Of a DNA stretch of 64,000 nucleotides, positions 54,186 to 63,030 are shown one piece after another (the stretch's first letter is position 1; every line of letters starts with the position of its first letter). Under the pieces are notes generated by a model, which was not told the DNA's origin, made no database searches, and saw nothing but the letters and a program-made list of their open reading frames with translations. The translations under genes were made by a program, and so were the position numbers. The DNA comes from Alphaproteobacteria bacterium (GTDB taxonomy: Bacteria; Pseudomonadota; Alphaproteobacteria; Caulobacterales; Maricaulaceae), in the NCBI GenBank assembly GCA_024278855.1, contig JAJRSJ010000037.1, forward strand, positions 1 through 64,000, in the 5' to 3' direction.

Positions 54186-55196
54186 ATGACTTTACGTATT
54201 GCCATTAACGGGTTTGGCCGCATTGGGCGTTTGATTGTTCGTGCTGTTGTTGAATACGGCATCAAAGATGTGGAAATTGTTGCGATCAATTCGCCGGGTA
54301 AACTGGAAATGATGGCGCATTTATTGCGTTATGACACCATGCACGGCCGGTTTTGCAATGACGTAAAAATTCAGCCCGGCGAAATGGATTTTGGTTTGGG
54401 CAAAGTTCGCATCACCCATGAGCGTAATCCGGCCGATATTGACTGGGGCACCCTTGATGTGGATGTGGTCATGGAATGCTCGGGTTATTTTCGTGATCGG
54501 GCCGGCAATCAATTGCATTTGGACGGGGGCGCCAAAAGCGTATTGGTTTCAGCGCCGGCCAAGGGCATGGACAATACCGTTGTTTACGGGGTCAATGAAG
54601 CGGATTTAAGCGCTAGTGATTTAATGGTGTCTTGCGCGTCGTGTACGACCAATTGTTTGGCACCATTGGCCAAGGTTTTACTGGAATCGGTCGGTATTCG
54701 CCGCGGCTTTATGACCACTATTCATTCCTATACACTGGACCAAAGAATTTTGGACAGCTCCCACAAAGACATGTACCGGGCCAGGGCGGCCGCGCAAAAC
54801 ATGATTCCCACTTCAACCGGGGCCGCCAATGCGGTTGGCTTGGTCTTGCCGGAATTATTGGGTAAATTGCACGGCTCCGCTATTCGCGTACCCGTCGCCA
54901 ATGTGTCATTGGTGGATTTGGCTTTCCAACCTGACCGCGAAACTAGTCCTGAGGAGCTGAACGCATTTGTTAAAGCGGCGGCGGACGGGCCACTGAAAGG
55001 CGTCCTTAGATATACCGAGGAACCATTGGTGTCGTCTGATATCAACCACGACCCCCATTCGACAGTATTTGCCGCGCCGCTGACCGAAGTTCTGCATAAG
55101 GATTTGGTTAAAGTCATTGCTTGGTATGACAATGAATGGGGTTTTGCCAACCGGATGATCGATGTGGCAAAGGTGATGCAAACCGCACAAAGCTAG
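54186..55196 (+). CDS. gap: glyceraldehyde-3-phosphate dehydrogenase, type I
   Basis: The 336-residue glycolytic dehydrogenase has the Rossmann start RIAINGFGRIGRLI and the active-site motif SCASCTTNCLAPLAKVL, whose second cysteine is catalytic, with the histidine in TTIHSYT. WYDNEWGFANRM closes the protein. After the second strand the sequence is AINSPGKLEMMAHLL, where NAD-specific enzymes have an aspartate (INDL), so NADP use is possible. pgk follows 18 bases downstream, the usual gap-pgk pair. The 110-base promoter region contains GGTGG/CCACC arms (54090-54110). Confidence 0.96.
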   Translation: MTLRIAINGFGRIGRLIVRAVVEYGIKDVEIVAINSPGKLEMMAHLLRYDTMHGRFCNDVKIQPGEMDFGLGKVRITHERNPADIDWGTLDVDVVMECSGYFRDRAGNQLHLDGGAKSVLVSAPAKGMDNTVVYGVNEADLSASDLMVSCASCTTNCLAPLAKVLLESVGIRRGFMTTIHSYTLDQRILDSSHKDMYRARAAAQNMIPTSTGAANAVGLVLPELLGKLHGSAIRVPVANVSLVDLAFQPDRETSPEELNAFVKAAADGPLKGVLRYTEEPLVSSDINHDPHSTVFAAPLTEVLHKDLVKVIAWYDNEWGFANRMIDVAKVMQTAQS

Positions 55197-55214
55197 ACCC
55201 TAGTTGATTTTATT

Positions 55215-56438
55215 ATGGTTGATTTTAACAGACTTGAAGATGTGGATGTAGCGAACAAACGGGGTTTGGTGCGGGTCGATTTTAACGTGCCTGGTGATGA
55301 TATTGGCCATATCACCGACGATACGCGGCTTAAGTCCGCCTTGCCGACCATAAATTATCTGCGCGAGAACGGCGCTAAAACCATATTGATGAGCCATTTT
55401 GGCCGCCCCGGCGGTGTGCGCGAAAGCGGGGCTTCGTTGATGAAATTGGTGCGGCCTTTATCGCAACTTTTAGGGGCCGAGATTGGTTTTGCGCCGGACT
55501 GTATTGGTGCGGCCACGCAAAACGCGGTGACCGCACTTAAAGGCGGCGATGTTTTGTTGTTGGAAAACACCCGCTTTTATAAAGGCGAAACCCAGACGGC
55601 GGACGGCCTTAAAGGTTACGATTCGGACTTTGCCGAACAATTGTCCGGCCTCGGCGATATATTTGTCCACGACGCATTTTCCGTTGCCCACCGCGCCCAA
55701 GCTTCGACCAGCGGAATTGCGGCTAATCTTCCCAGTTATGCCGGTCTGGCTATGGAGCGCGAGCTTGATCATTTATCCCAGGCTTTGGATGTGCCGCGCC
55801 GCCCGGTTATGGGGCTTGTGGGGGGCGCAAAAGTGTCCACCAAAATCGATTTACTGAAAAACCTTGTGGCCAAACTGGACAGGCTCGCCATAGGCGGCGG
55901 CATGGCCAATACGTTTTTGGCGGCTCTGGGCCATAATGTTGGCGCGTCGCTTTGCGAGCATGATTTGACCGGGACGGCTCTGGAAATTATGGAAAATGCC
56001 AAGCAGGTAAATTGCGAAATCCTCTTGCCCATAGATGTGGTGGTGGCCAAGGAGTTCAAGGTAGGGGCGGCGCACCGGGTGTGCGGTCTGGACGAAGTTT
56101 TGAGCGACGAAATGATATTGGACGCCGGGCCAAACACCGTCAACACACTGGCCGATGCAATAGACGCCAGCCAGACCTTGATCTGGAACGGGCCGCTTGG
56201 TGCCTTTGAGCTTGTGCCCTTTGATACGGCCACGGTTGAGGCGGCCAAATATGCGGCCAAGCGCACCCGCGCCGGTCAATTGAGTGCGGTTGCAGGCGGC
56301 GGCGATACGGTAGCGGCCCTAAAACATGCGGGCGCGGCCGATGATTTTACCTTCATTTCTACCGCCGGGGGCGCGTTTTTAGAATGGATGGAGGGCAAAG
56401 TTTTGCCCGGTGTGGAAAGCCTTAAAAAACGAGGGTAG
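55215..56438 (+). CDS. pgk: phosphoglycerate kinase
   Basis: Two-domain kinase of 407 residues that makes ATP from 1,3-bisphosphoglycerate. The N-terminal substrate-binding stretch is VRVDFNVPGDD, with the later MSHFGRPGG and LLENTRFYKGE. The C-terminal nucleotide domain has LVGGAKVSTKIDLL and WNGPLGAFEL. TAGGGDTVAAL-type sequence near the end reads VAGGGDTVAAL. It is in an operon with gap and runs convergently toward the XRE regulator, with only nine bases between them. Confidence 0.97.
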   Translation: MVDFNRLEDVDVANKRGLVRVDFNVPGDDIGHITDDTRLKSALPTINYLRENGAKTILMSHFGRPGGVRESGASLMKLVRPLSQLLGAEIGFAPDCIGAATQNAVTALKGGDVLLLENTRFYKGETQTADGLKGYDSDFAEQLSGLGDIFVHDAFSVAHRAQASTSGIAANLPSYAGLAMERELDHLSQALDVPRRPVMGLVGGAKVSTKIDLLKNLVAKLDRLAIGGGMANTFLAALGHNVGASLCEHDLTGTALEIMENAKQVNCEILLPIDVVVAKEFKVGAAHRVCGLDEVLSDEMILDAGPNTVNTLADAIDASQTLIWNGPLGAFELVPFDTATVEAAKYAAKRTRAGQLSAVAGGGDTVAALKHAGAADDFTFISTAGGAFLEWMEGKVLPGVESLKKRG

Positions 56439-56447
56439 TTTCGGTAT

Positions 56448-56687
56448 CTATGGGGCCAGTTTTGCATCTGCCGAAATATTCTCAGGGCTTTCCTCTGGCT
56501 TGTCCTCAAATATGTCTTCAATGGTGCGCCCGAACAACCGGGCGATTTTAAAGGCTAGGGGCAAGGACGGGTCATAGCGCCCCGTCTCTATGGCATTGAT
56601 GGTTTGGCGCGAGACGTCGAGCTTGTCGCCCAGCACCGCCTGGCTCCAGTCACGCTCGGCGCGCAGGACTTTCAGGCGGTTTTTCAC
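56448..56687 (-). CDS. XRE-family helix-turn-helix regulator
   Basis: The 79-residue protein is a single HTH domain: MKNRLKVLRAERDWSQAVLGDKLDVSRQTINAIETGRYDPSLPLAFKIARLF. A short acidic tail follows. The GTG start at 56687 overlaps the stop of the membrane protein gene as GTGA, giving translational coupling; a TTG at 56702 is also open. This group of small regulators is commonly encoded next to small membrane proteins and may be controlled by them, as is the case here. Target genes are unknown. Confidence 0.9.
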   Translation of the reverse strand: MKNRLKVLRAERDWSQAVLGDKLDVSRQTINAIETGRYDPSLPLAFKIARLFGRTIEDIFEDKPEESPENISADAKLAP

Positions 56688-57100
56688 AGATACGCCCCCC
56701 AACCTTTAACCCCGGCGCGTTTTGCGATGATGATATAAGCTAGCCCGTAAATAAAATAAAATCCTGGCACCACATAAAACACCGGCAGGGCAGGCGCGCC
56801 GGCCAATTCCTCCATCAGTCCCCAAATTGTCGCAATAATCATAATGCCGGCAAGCCCGAACAAGACGGCTTTGACTTGTAATTTTTGCATGAATTCGTCC
56901 AGTTCATGGATATAGCGCATATGGCCAAGGATCCAGATGATGATAAAAACGGCCGGGATGATTGCAGCTGCGTAGAGCATGGGCTCGGGCAGGGTGTCAT
57001 GTTTGCGGGCAAATGATATGCCGATCATGCTGAAAAGATATAAGGCCATGGCGGGAATGAACAGTTTCATATAGCGGCGGTGTGCGTGTTTGGTTTGCAT
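56684..57100 (-). CDS. small integral membrane protein of an XRE-linked operon
   Basis: The 138-residue protein has four predicted transmembrane helices, about residues 9-27, 41-60, 75-96 and 105-127, with a basic N-terminus. It contains no recognised enzyme motif. ATG 57100 has GGAGATTAAA in front; longer in-frame starts have none. It lies between a second membrane protein and the XRE regulator and overlaps the regulator's start. It may sense an envelope signal and pass it to the regulator; this is inference. Confidence 0.8.
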   Translation of the reverse strand: MQTKHAHRRYMKLFIPAMALYLFSMIGISFARKHDTLPEPMLYAAAIIPAVFIIIWILGHMRYIHELDEFMQKLQVKAVLFGLAGIMIIATIWGLMEELAGAPALPVFYVVPGFYFIYGLAYIIIAKRAGVKGWGAYL

Positions 57101-57114
57101 TTTAATCTCCTGAG

Positions 57115-57552
57115 TTATTGTTGTTTTGCGTAGCTGCGTGCACGTGTTCGAGCTGTTAAATAGGTGGTAAATAGAAAATACGCCGGTGCCATCAAATTCC
57201 ATATGGCTAAATTATCCAAACCGCGAATGCCGTGGAACACTGTTATAACCGCCACAAACAAGATAGTGCTGAGGCCCGCCTGGGCGATTGCAGCGGTGAT
57301 GATAGTATTGACGAACTCATCGCCTTTCCTGATTTGTTGGCCCAAGTGTAATATCGCGCCAAACAGCAAGCCCACATAGGCACCGCCAATGCCGATACTG
57401 GCGAAAATTGACAATTTTTCACTGGTAATAGCCAAATATGCCAAACCGCCCGCCACCAATGCGCTTATGAACAGTATCATCATCAAAATGTCATGCATCG
57501 AACCCCATGGCTTCTCTAGCACGTCGGGGTTTATATAAAACGGTGTTTTCAT
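57115..57552 (-). CDS. small integral membrane protein, first gene of the XRE-linked operon
   Basis: The 145-residue protein has four hydrophobic helices, about 20-40, 45-65, 80-102 and 110-130. The sequence is unrelated in detail to its neighbour, although both show a similar topology. ATG 57552 is preferred because GGAGACTAAA precedes it. The gene lies 14 bases before the next membrane protein. A 171-base AT-rich gap upstream is divergent to the radical SAM gene; no operator could be singled out there. Confidence 0.8.
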   Translation of the reverse strand: MKTPFYINPDVLEKPWGSMHDILMMILFISALVAGGLAYLAITSEKLSIFASIGIGGAYVGLLFGAILHLGQQIRKGDEFVNTIITAAIAQAGLSTILFVAVITVFHGIRGLDNLAIWNLMAPAYFLFTTYLTARTRARSYAKQQ

Positions 57553-57723
57553 TTTAGTCTCCATTGTGGCCTGAGTTTATGAGTAAACTGCCTAGTCAAG
57601 TTAGCTTTACATAACGTTCAAATCCGAAATGTCAAGGAACCTTTCCAAAAAATCAACTATACTTGTCATTATGCTCACAATAAATTGTTTGGCAGTTCAT
57701 CTAAAAATCGCTAGAGAAGCGGG

Positions 57724-58698
57724 ATGAATATTATTTCAGACCCCAGAACAGGTGAGTGCCATCCGGCGCTTGACCCTAAAAAATTCAAAGATCCGGATGT
57801 GACGGCTACGGGGGAGAAGCGCGCAAGTGTTCCGTTTAAGACACTGAAAACATTGTGGTTTTTTACCGGTTCCTTGTGCAATATTGAATGCCTAAACTGT
57901 TATATTGACAGCTCGCCGACGGCGGATCATTTCGTGTATTTGACGCCGGAGGATATGCTGCCGTTTTTGGACGAAATTGATGCGCTCGGGTACGGCAAAA
58001 TCGAAATCGCCTTTACCGGCGGCGAGCCTTATATGAACCCCCATATTATCAAGCTTTCTGAAATGGCGCTTGAGCGCGGCCATAACTTGCTCGTCCTGAC
58101 CAATGCCATGCGCCCGATGATGCGGCCACGGGTACAGGGCGGGCTTTTGGATTTACACAGGCGTTTTGGCGGCAAAATGACCTTGCGGATCAGCCTGGAT
58201 CATTACGCGCAAACTGGTCATGACCATGAGCGCGGCCCCGGCAGTTTTGCCGCCGCACTCAAAGGCATAAACTGGTTATCGAAGGCCGGATTTAGCATCA
58301 ACATAGCCGGGCGCACCATATGGCATGAGAGCGAGGCCAAGTCCCGGCGCGGCTATGGGGGTTTAATAGAGCAGGGGGGGTGGAAAATTGATACCGCCGA
58401 CCCCAAACAATTGGTTTTGTTCCCCGAAATGGACGCAATGGTTGATGTCCCGGAAATCAGCGCGGCCTGTTGGGGGATTTTGGGGGTCGCACCGGACGAT
58501 ATTATGTGTTCAAATTCCCGCATGGTGGTACGGCGCAAGGGTGCGGGGCGAGCCGCAGTGTTGGCCTGTACACTTCTTTGGGACGACGACCAGTTCGAGT
58601 TGGGCGCAAGCCTTGCACAGGCCCGCGCCCCCATAAAACTCAACCATCCCCACTGCGCCAAATTCTGCGTACTCGGCGGGGCCAGTTGCTCGGCTTAA
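57724..58698 (+). CDS. radical SAM protein of unknown substrate
   Basis: The 324-residue protein carries the iron-sulfur motif CNIECLNC (CxxxCxxC) at about residues 56-63, then TGGEPYMNP as the SAM-binding GGE motif. A beta strand LRISLDH follows. A C-terminal cysteine set (HCAKFCVLGGASC) may hold a second iron-sulfur cluster, a mark of SPASM/twitch-type enzymes. No peptide substrate gene is evident next to it. It may modify a small molecule or peptide; I do not recognise the subfamily. ATG 57724 follows GAGAAGCGGG. Confidence 0.85.
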   Translation: MNIISDPRTGECHPALDPKKFKDPDVTATGEKRASVPFKTLKTLWFFTGSLCNIECLNCYIDSSPTADHFVYLTPEDMLPFLDEIDALGYGKIEIAFTGGEPYMNPHIIKLSEMALERGHNLLVLTNAMRPMMRPRVQGGLLDLHRRFGGKMTLRISLDHYAQTGHDHERGPGSFAAALKGINWLSKAGFSINIAGRTIWHESEAKSRRGYGGLIEQGGWKIDTADPKQLVLFPEMDAMVDVPEISAACWGILGVAPDDIMCSNSRMVVRRKGAGRAAVLACTLLWDDDQFELGASLAQARAPIKLNHPHCAKFCVLGGASCSA

Positions 58699-58785
58699 AG
58701 CTTATCAGGATCAATTGTCTATGGGAGGCATTCGCTGGTTCCTATACAGTTCAAGGATGAAATTGATTCGCTGAGAGAAATATAA

Positions 58786-59568
58786 GTGATTGATGCCAAG
58801 AAAATCTATGCACTAACCGTTGCTGAACGTAAAGCAGTGTTGGAAAAACAGGCTGCAAATGTAACTGTTCCAAACAATATTACGAAGGGGCTTCATAGCG
58901 CTTATCGCACCTCAAAAGTTATTGGGGAGTTCGTGGATGAGTATTTTGATTTAGCAATATCACAGGATGAAACCCATGATGCCTTAAAACCAAGAAACTT
59001 ACGCCGGGCTATAAAGATGGAGATCGACAGCTTTTTACCTCACGCAATTGATGCGCTAATTTCAGGGAAGCCTACGAAAGAAAACCTTCAAAAATCAAGC
59101 CGAAATCTTTATGAGTTATCAGGTGCAGCAGGGCTTTCTTTTGCAAACAAGGCCACACGAACACTTAGCACAACTATGGGATCACTTTGGGAGAGGATAG
59201 CCAATGTTAGCCCCTACGCTATCGAGCCTGAAACCGAATTCGGCCTAAAAATCACGGGCGTAGATTTGATTGTAAGAAATATAAATACGAATAATATTGA
59301 ATTCTTACAGCTTAAAACTCAAAAGAATACGCTGACTGGATCGCAAAAGCCTCGCTCTGTCCAAGAATTATCATTACACAACAACCCCGTCTTTTGCGCC
59401 TGTTTTTCAACGAATGCAAATTGGACATTCAATGATAAAAATATCCCTCGGGTGGAGGGTGCAGAGTTTTGGGGAAGGATTGGCATGGATTACGACAAAA
59501 TTGTCTTGCCGCTCATTGCAAAAATGATCTTAGAATTAGAAAGCGAGTTCATACGTTTGTTGGGTTGA
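58786..59568 (+). CDS. putative type II restriction endonuclease
   Basis: I do not recognise the 260-residue protein by family. It is convergent with, and overlaps by 33 bases, a cytosine-5 DNA methyltransferase. A candidate PD-(D/E)xK core is TGVDLIVRN followed by IEFLQLKTQ, where Asp and Lys occupy the expected places and Gln replaces the usual Glu. Translation starts at GTG 58786. Base composition falls here (sampled lines 33-45% GC against about 53% in the radical SAM gene), suggesting acquired DNA. The assignment rests on the neighbour and the motif. Confidence 0.6.
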   Translation: MIDAKKIYALTVAERKAVLEKQAANVTVPNNITKGLHSAYRTSKVIGEFVDEYFDLAISQDETHDALKPRNLRRAIKMEIDSFLPHAIDALISGKPTKENLQKSSRNLYELSGAAGLSFANKATRTLSTTMGSLWERIANVSPYAIEPETEFGLKITGVDLIVRNINTNNIEFLQLKTQKNTLTGSQKPRSVQELSLHNNPVFCACFSTNANWTFNDKNIPRVEGAEFWGRIGMDYDKIVLPLIAKMILELESEFIRLLG

Positions 59569-60971
59569 TTCTATTGTTTTTTGCTTCATCTTTTCTTGTT
59601 CTGCCAGCACGGAATATTTCCAGCTTTCGTGGTCGGTTTTTTTATACCTTGAATATGGGAAATAAGCGGGTGGCTGTTCGTATTTATCATTCATAGCATT
59701 CACAACCAGTCGGCCCACAGCATAGCCGAGTGAGACAGGCACCGCGTTTCCAATTTGTTTATAGCGGTCAATTTTTCCGCCTTCAATTTTCCAGCTATCA
59801 GGAAATTCTTGAATGCGTTGATACTCTTGTACGCTCAAAGGCCTCAATTCCTCTGGATGACATAAATCAGTCGCGGGCATTGCTGGATGAGTGACTAAAG
59901 TTGGAGCAGGTTTGTCCCAGGCAACGCGCCGGAAAAAACCAGTTTTCCCACCGCCTGCAAAAAAAGATTTTCCAAGAGCTTCTTTCTGTAACTCAATCGG
60001 TAAGTTACGCCAATTTTGACCGTCCTTTAGCAACCTATAGAACCGCAACCGTTTTTCAGGGAATGTAACAAATTCATGCTCAATGTTGCCTAAACTTTTA
60101 ATAGCGTCTTTAAGAGTTTTCCATTTCGGCAAACCAAAATCACCATGTTCTGAATGCGTAGGATTAAGGTAAGGTAGTTCCTGCCCGTCCCTTGAACAGA
60201 CGATAACAACCCGCTCCCTTTTTTGTGGTGAGCCGAAATTTGCAGAATTATATAAATTGAATGACAGGCCATAACCTGCATCTTTTAGCTTTTCTATTGC
60301 GTACAACAAAGCACTACCCCTGACTTCATCAATGGTCATTTGGTAATCTTCTTTGTCACGTAATTGATGTGGTGTATGCGCCAATGCCGCCGATAGTAAC
60401 CCTCGCACATTTTCGATGATTGCAAACTTTGGTTGAATTTCGATAATGCGATCTATAAATGTTAGGAACACATTTCCGCGCTCATCACTAAACCCTTGAC
60501 GCTTTCCAGCAGAACTGAACGACTGGCACGGTGGCCCTCCAGCCATAATATCAACTTCGCCAGTGCGTAACCCTGCCGCTTCTAAAATTTGCGGCGCGCT
60601 ATAATCTCTAATATCCCCAATAAGGGCTATATCAGGTTTGTTTACCGCAATGGTTTTACGGCTCGCCTTATCGACCTCACAAGCAAGCAAAGTTGAAATA
60701 CCCGCTTTCTCCAAACCGAGGTCAAGCCCCATTGCACCAGAGAAAAAGCTCAAACAATTTATAGTTTTTTTGCTCTTGTCGTGACGTGGTTGGTCTTCTA
60801 CGGACTTGTTTAATCTCCCGCCAGTATGTTCATATAGGAGTACATCTTCCCAAGGTAACTCCCATGAATTGCCATTACGTTTTGCGGGTATTTTTTTGCC
60901 CTTATAAGGGTGCGAACGTATTGCTCTGATACCTGTAGGTAATCCGCTGCTTATTTGACCGGGACATTCAT
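59536..60971 (-). CDS. DNA cytosine-5 methyltransferase with a disrupted N-terminal HTH
   Basis: The catalytic part is complete. Motif I is FFSGAMGLDLGLEKAG, motif IV is GGPPCQSFSSAGKRQGF with the catalytic Cys, motif VI is ENVRG, motif VIII is QKRERVVIV, and motifs IX-X end in QIGNAVPVSLGYAVG. The N-terminus is damaged. An excisionase-like HTH (AADYLQVSEQYVRTLIRAKK) reads in another frame, needing one more A in the run at 60891-60897. Its codon 7 is TAA where CAA is expected. ATG 60971 has AAGGTGG in front. A frame open from 61041 runs into the catalytic domain but lacks the HTH. Confidence 0.82.
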
Positions 60972-61090
60972 TTTTCCACCTTGCGAAACTAAAAGTAAGT
61001 ACCCTTTTGTTATGACAGAAAAAATTGGCAATCAAGAACAATAATAATAAGAGTACGAATTCATGATATTATCGTAATATCTTATCCTAT

Positions 61091-63030
61091 CTAAGGTAGA
61101 GTCGCGCTTTCGCCTAAATTCTCCGCTAGGAACTTATCCAGACCTATGAAAAATTTCTGGCGGTTGGCTTGGTTTGACAAAAAATGGTCATCGTTTTTAA
61201 AGGCCATAAAGGTCATTTTTGCCGGGCTTTTCTTCAAGGCTTTTTTCATGCGTTTATATTGGGAGAAATGGACGCGCTGGTCATTGTCTGCGTGGGCCAA
61301 AAAGACGGGAATTGTTATTTCACTTGCCCGTTTAATGGGCGAGTTTTCTTTAATGTCGTCCTTGTCTTTAAATCCGTCCAAAAAAAGCGTCCGCGCACTT
61401 GTGCGCCCAAACCGATAGTTTTTCATATGGCGTTCCATAGCTTTCAGATCCGTAACCCCGGCCATAGAGACGGCGCATTGATATAGATTTGGGTTTTTAA
61501 TCGCCCCCATCAAAGCCGCATAGCCGCCGTAAGACCAACCCGCAATGCAGATATTGCCTGCGTCCGCATAGCCTTTGTCGATCAACCATTTGGTGCTGTC
61601 TTCCACATCTTCTTGCATGAGAACCCAGTTTGTTTGCCCGGCTTTTTCGAAAGCTTTGCCGTAACCTATGGAGCCGCGAAAATTCATTTGTAAAACCCCG
61701 TAACCCCGCGAGGCAAAAAACTGCGCGAAATAATCAAACCGTTTTGATTTGCGCGCATAGGGGCCGCCGTGGGGCAATATGATAAAGGGCAGGTTTTTGA
61801 TCTGGTGTGTCTGGGTCACGCCGGGCGGCAATGTCACATAGGCCGGAATGTTCGCGCCGTCTCTGGCCGCGTATTTAACGCTGATGACCATGCCTAAATC
61901 TTTGCTTTTTAACTGGGGCCGCAAGCCGGTGATGCGCGAAATCGTATTTGTGCGCGTATTGACCGTCATCAACATGCCGGGATCATAAGCGTCGCTAACA
62001 TTGGCCAACATGACATTTCCGTCTTTTGAGCGGTCAACAAAATCAATTGTGTAATCCGGATATTGTTTTTGGAGTAAATCTAGGGGTGTTTTATATTCGC
62101 CGAACAATTCACGCTGGGGCGTATCGGCTACATAATTAACGCCAATTACGGTTTTTCCGTCTGCACTGAAGATCAAATTGCCCGCATCATATAGGTCATG
62201 ATGAAATAGTTTGCGCGTGATTTTCTTGGCCCCTAAATCATAGACATAGAGACCTTGGGTGTCCTTGCCCTGATATTGGCCTATGACCAATTCGTCAGGG
62301 TTTCCGGTAAATCCAAAAATATCTACACTGGCCTCCAGACCGGGGTATTCGTCTTGATTGCGCCATGTGTCGCCGTCAGTGTCGCGAATGGTTAGGTAAT
62401 ATTTACATCCAGTTTATCATTGCGGCCTTGGCCAATTCTGGGTTCACCGCGCCTGTCCGTATACCAGTTTTGTATATAAGACCGGCCGCGTTTTATCCGG
62501 CGAGTTTTTCCGCTTTTCACGTCTACGCGCTGAATGTCGGGGGATGTCTGGACGGTGTTGGAAAAGCTCATGAGGATATGTTTGGGATCATCGTCGAGAA
62601 AATCTATAACCTGATCATTAAATTGTCGTACCATATCTCTGGGCACGATGAGAAATTTAGATTTCATGGTTTTGGCGTCGATGGTTACAATATAGCTGGA
62701 GGCCAACGGAACCCCCAAAATCTTTTCACTGCGCCAGACGGCGACCAATACCCGGTCATTATTGACCCATTTCACCCATTTTGGTTTGGCGGTTTTTCCC
62801 AGTAAAATCAGGCGCGGTTTTTGTCCGGATTTTGCAATACTTAACACATTGACCCCGTATTGGTCATCAAAATTTATAATCACCGCCAGTCTTTTGGCGT
62901 CCGGAGAAATCGCTGCATCATGCACGGCAGGCAAAACACCAAAAGCTTCGGGTTTGGGTTTAGCGAAAGCGGAGTTAGAAAATAGAAACAAGACTAGCAA
63001 TAATGGCCCGTAAATGAAACCCCGCATCAT
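61091..63030 (-). CDS. S9 family prolyl oligopeptidase with an apparent frameshift
   Basis: Joined, about 646 residues. A signal peptide (LLLVLFLFSNSAFA) leads into a beta-propeller-like N-terminal domain. A C-terminal alpha/beta hydrolase has nucleophile motif GWSYGGYAA, aspartate in HADNDQRVHF and histidine in NDDHFLS. Between about 62399 and 62404 one base is missing (an A on the coding strand); restored, the frame reads DVKYYLTIRDTDGD and joins the two parts. It is coupled to another S9 peptidase upstream by a one-base stop/start overlap. It probably digests peptides in the periplasm. Confidence 0.9.
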
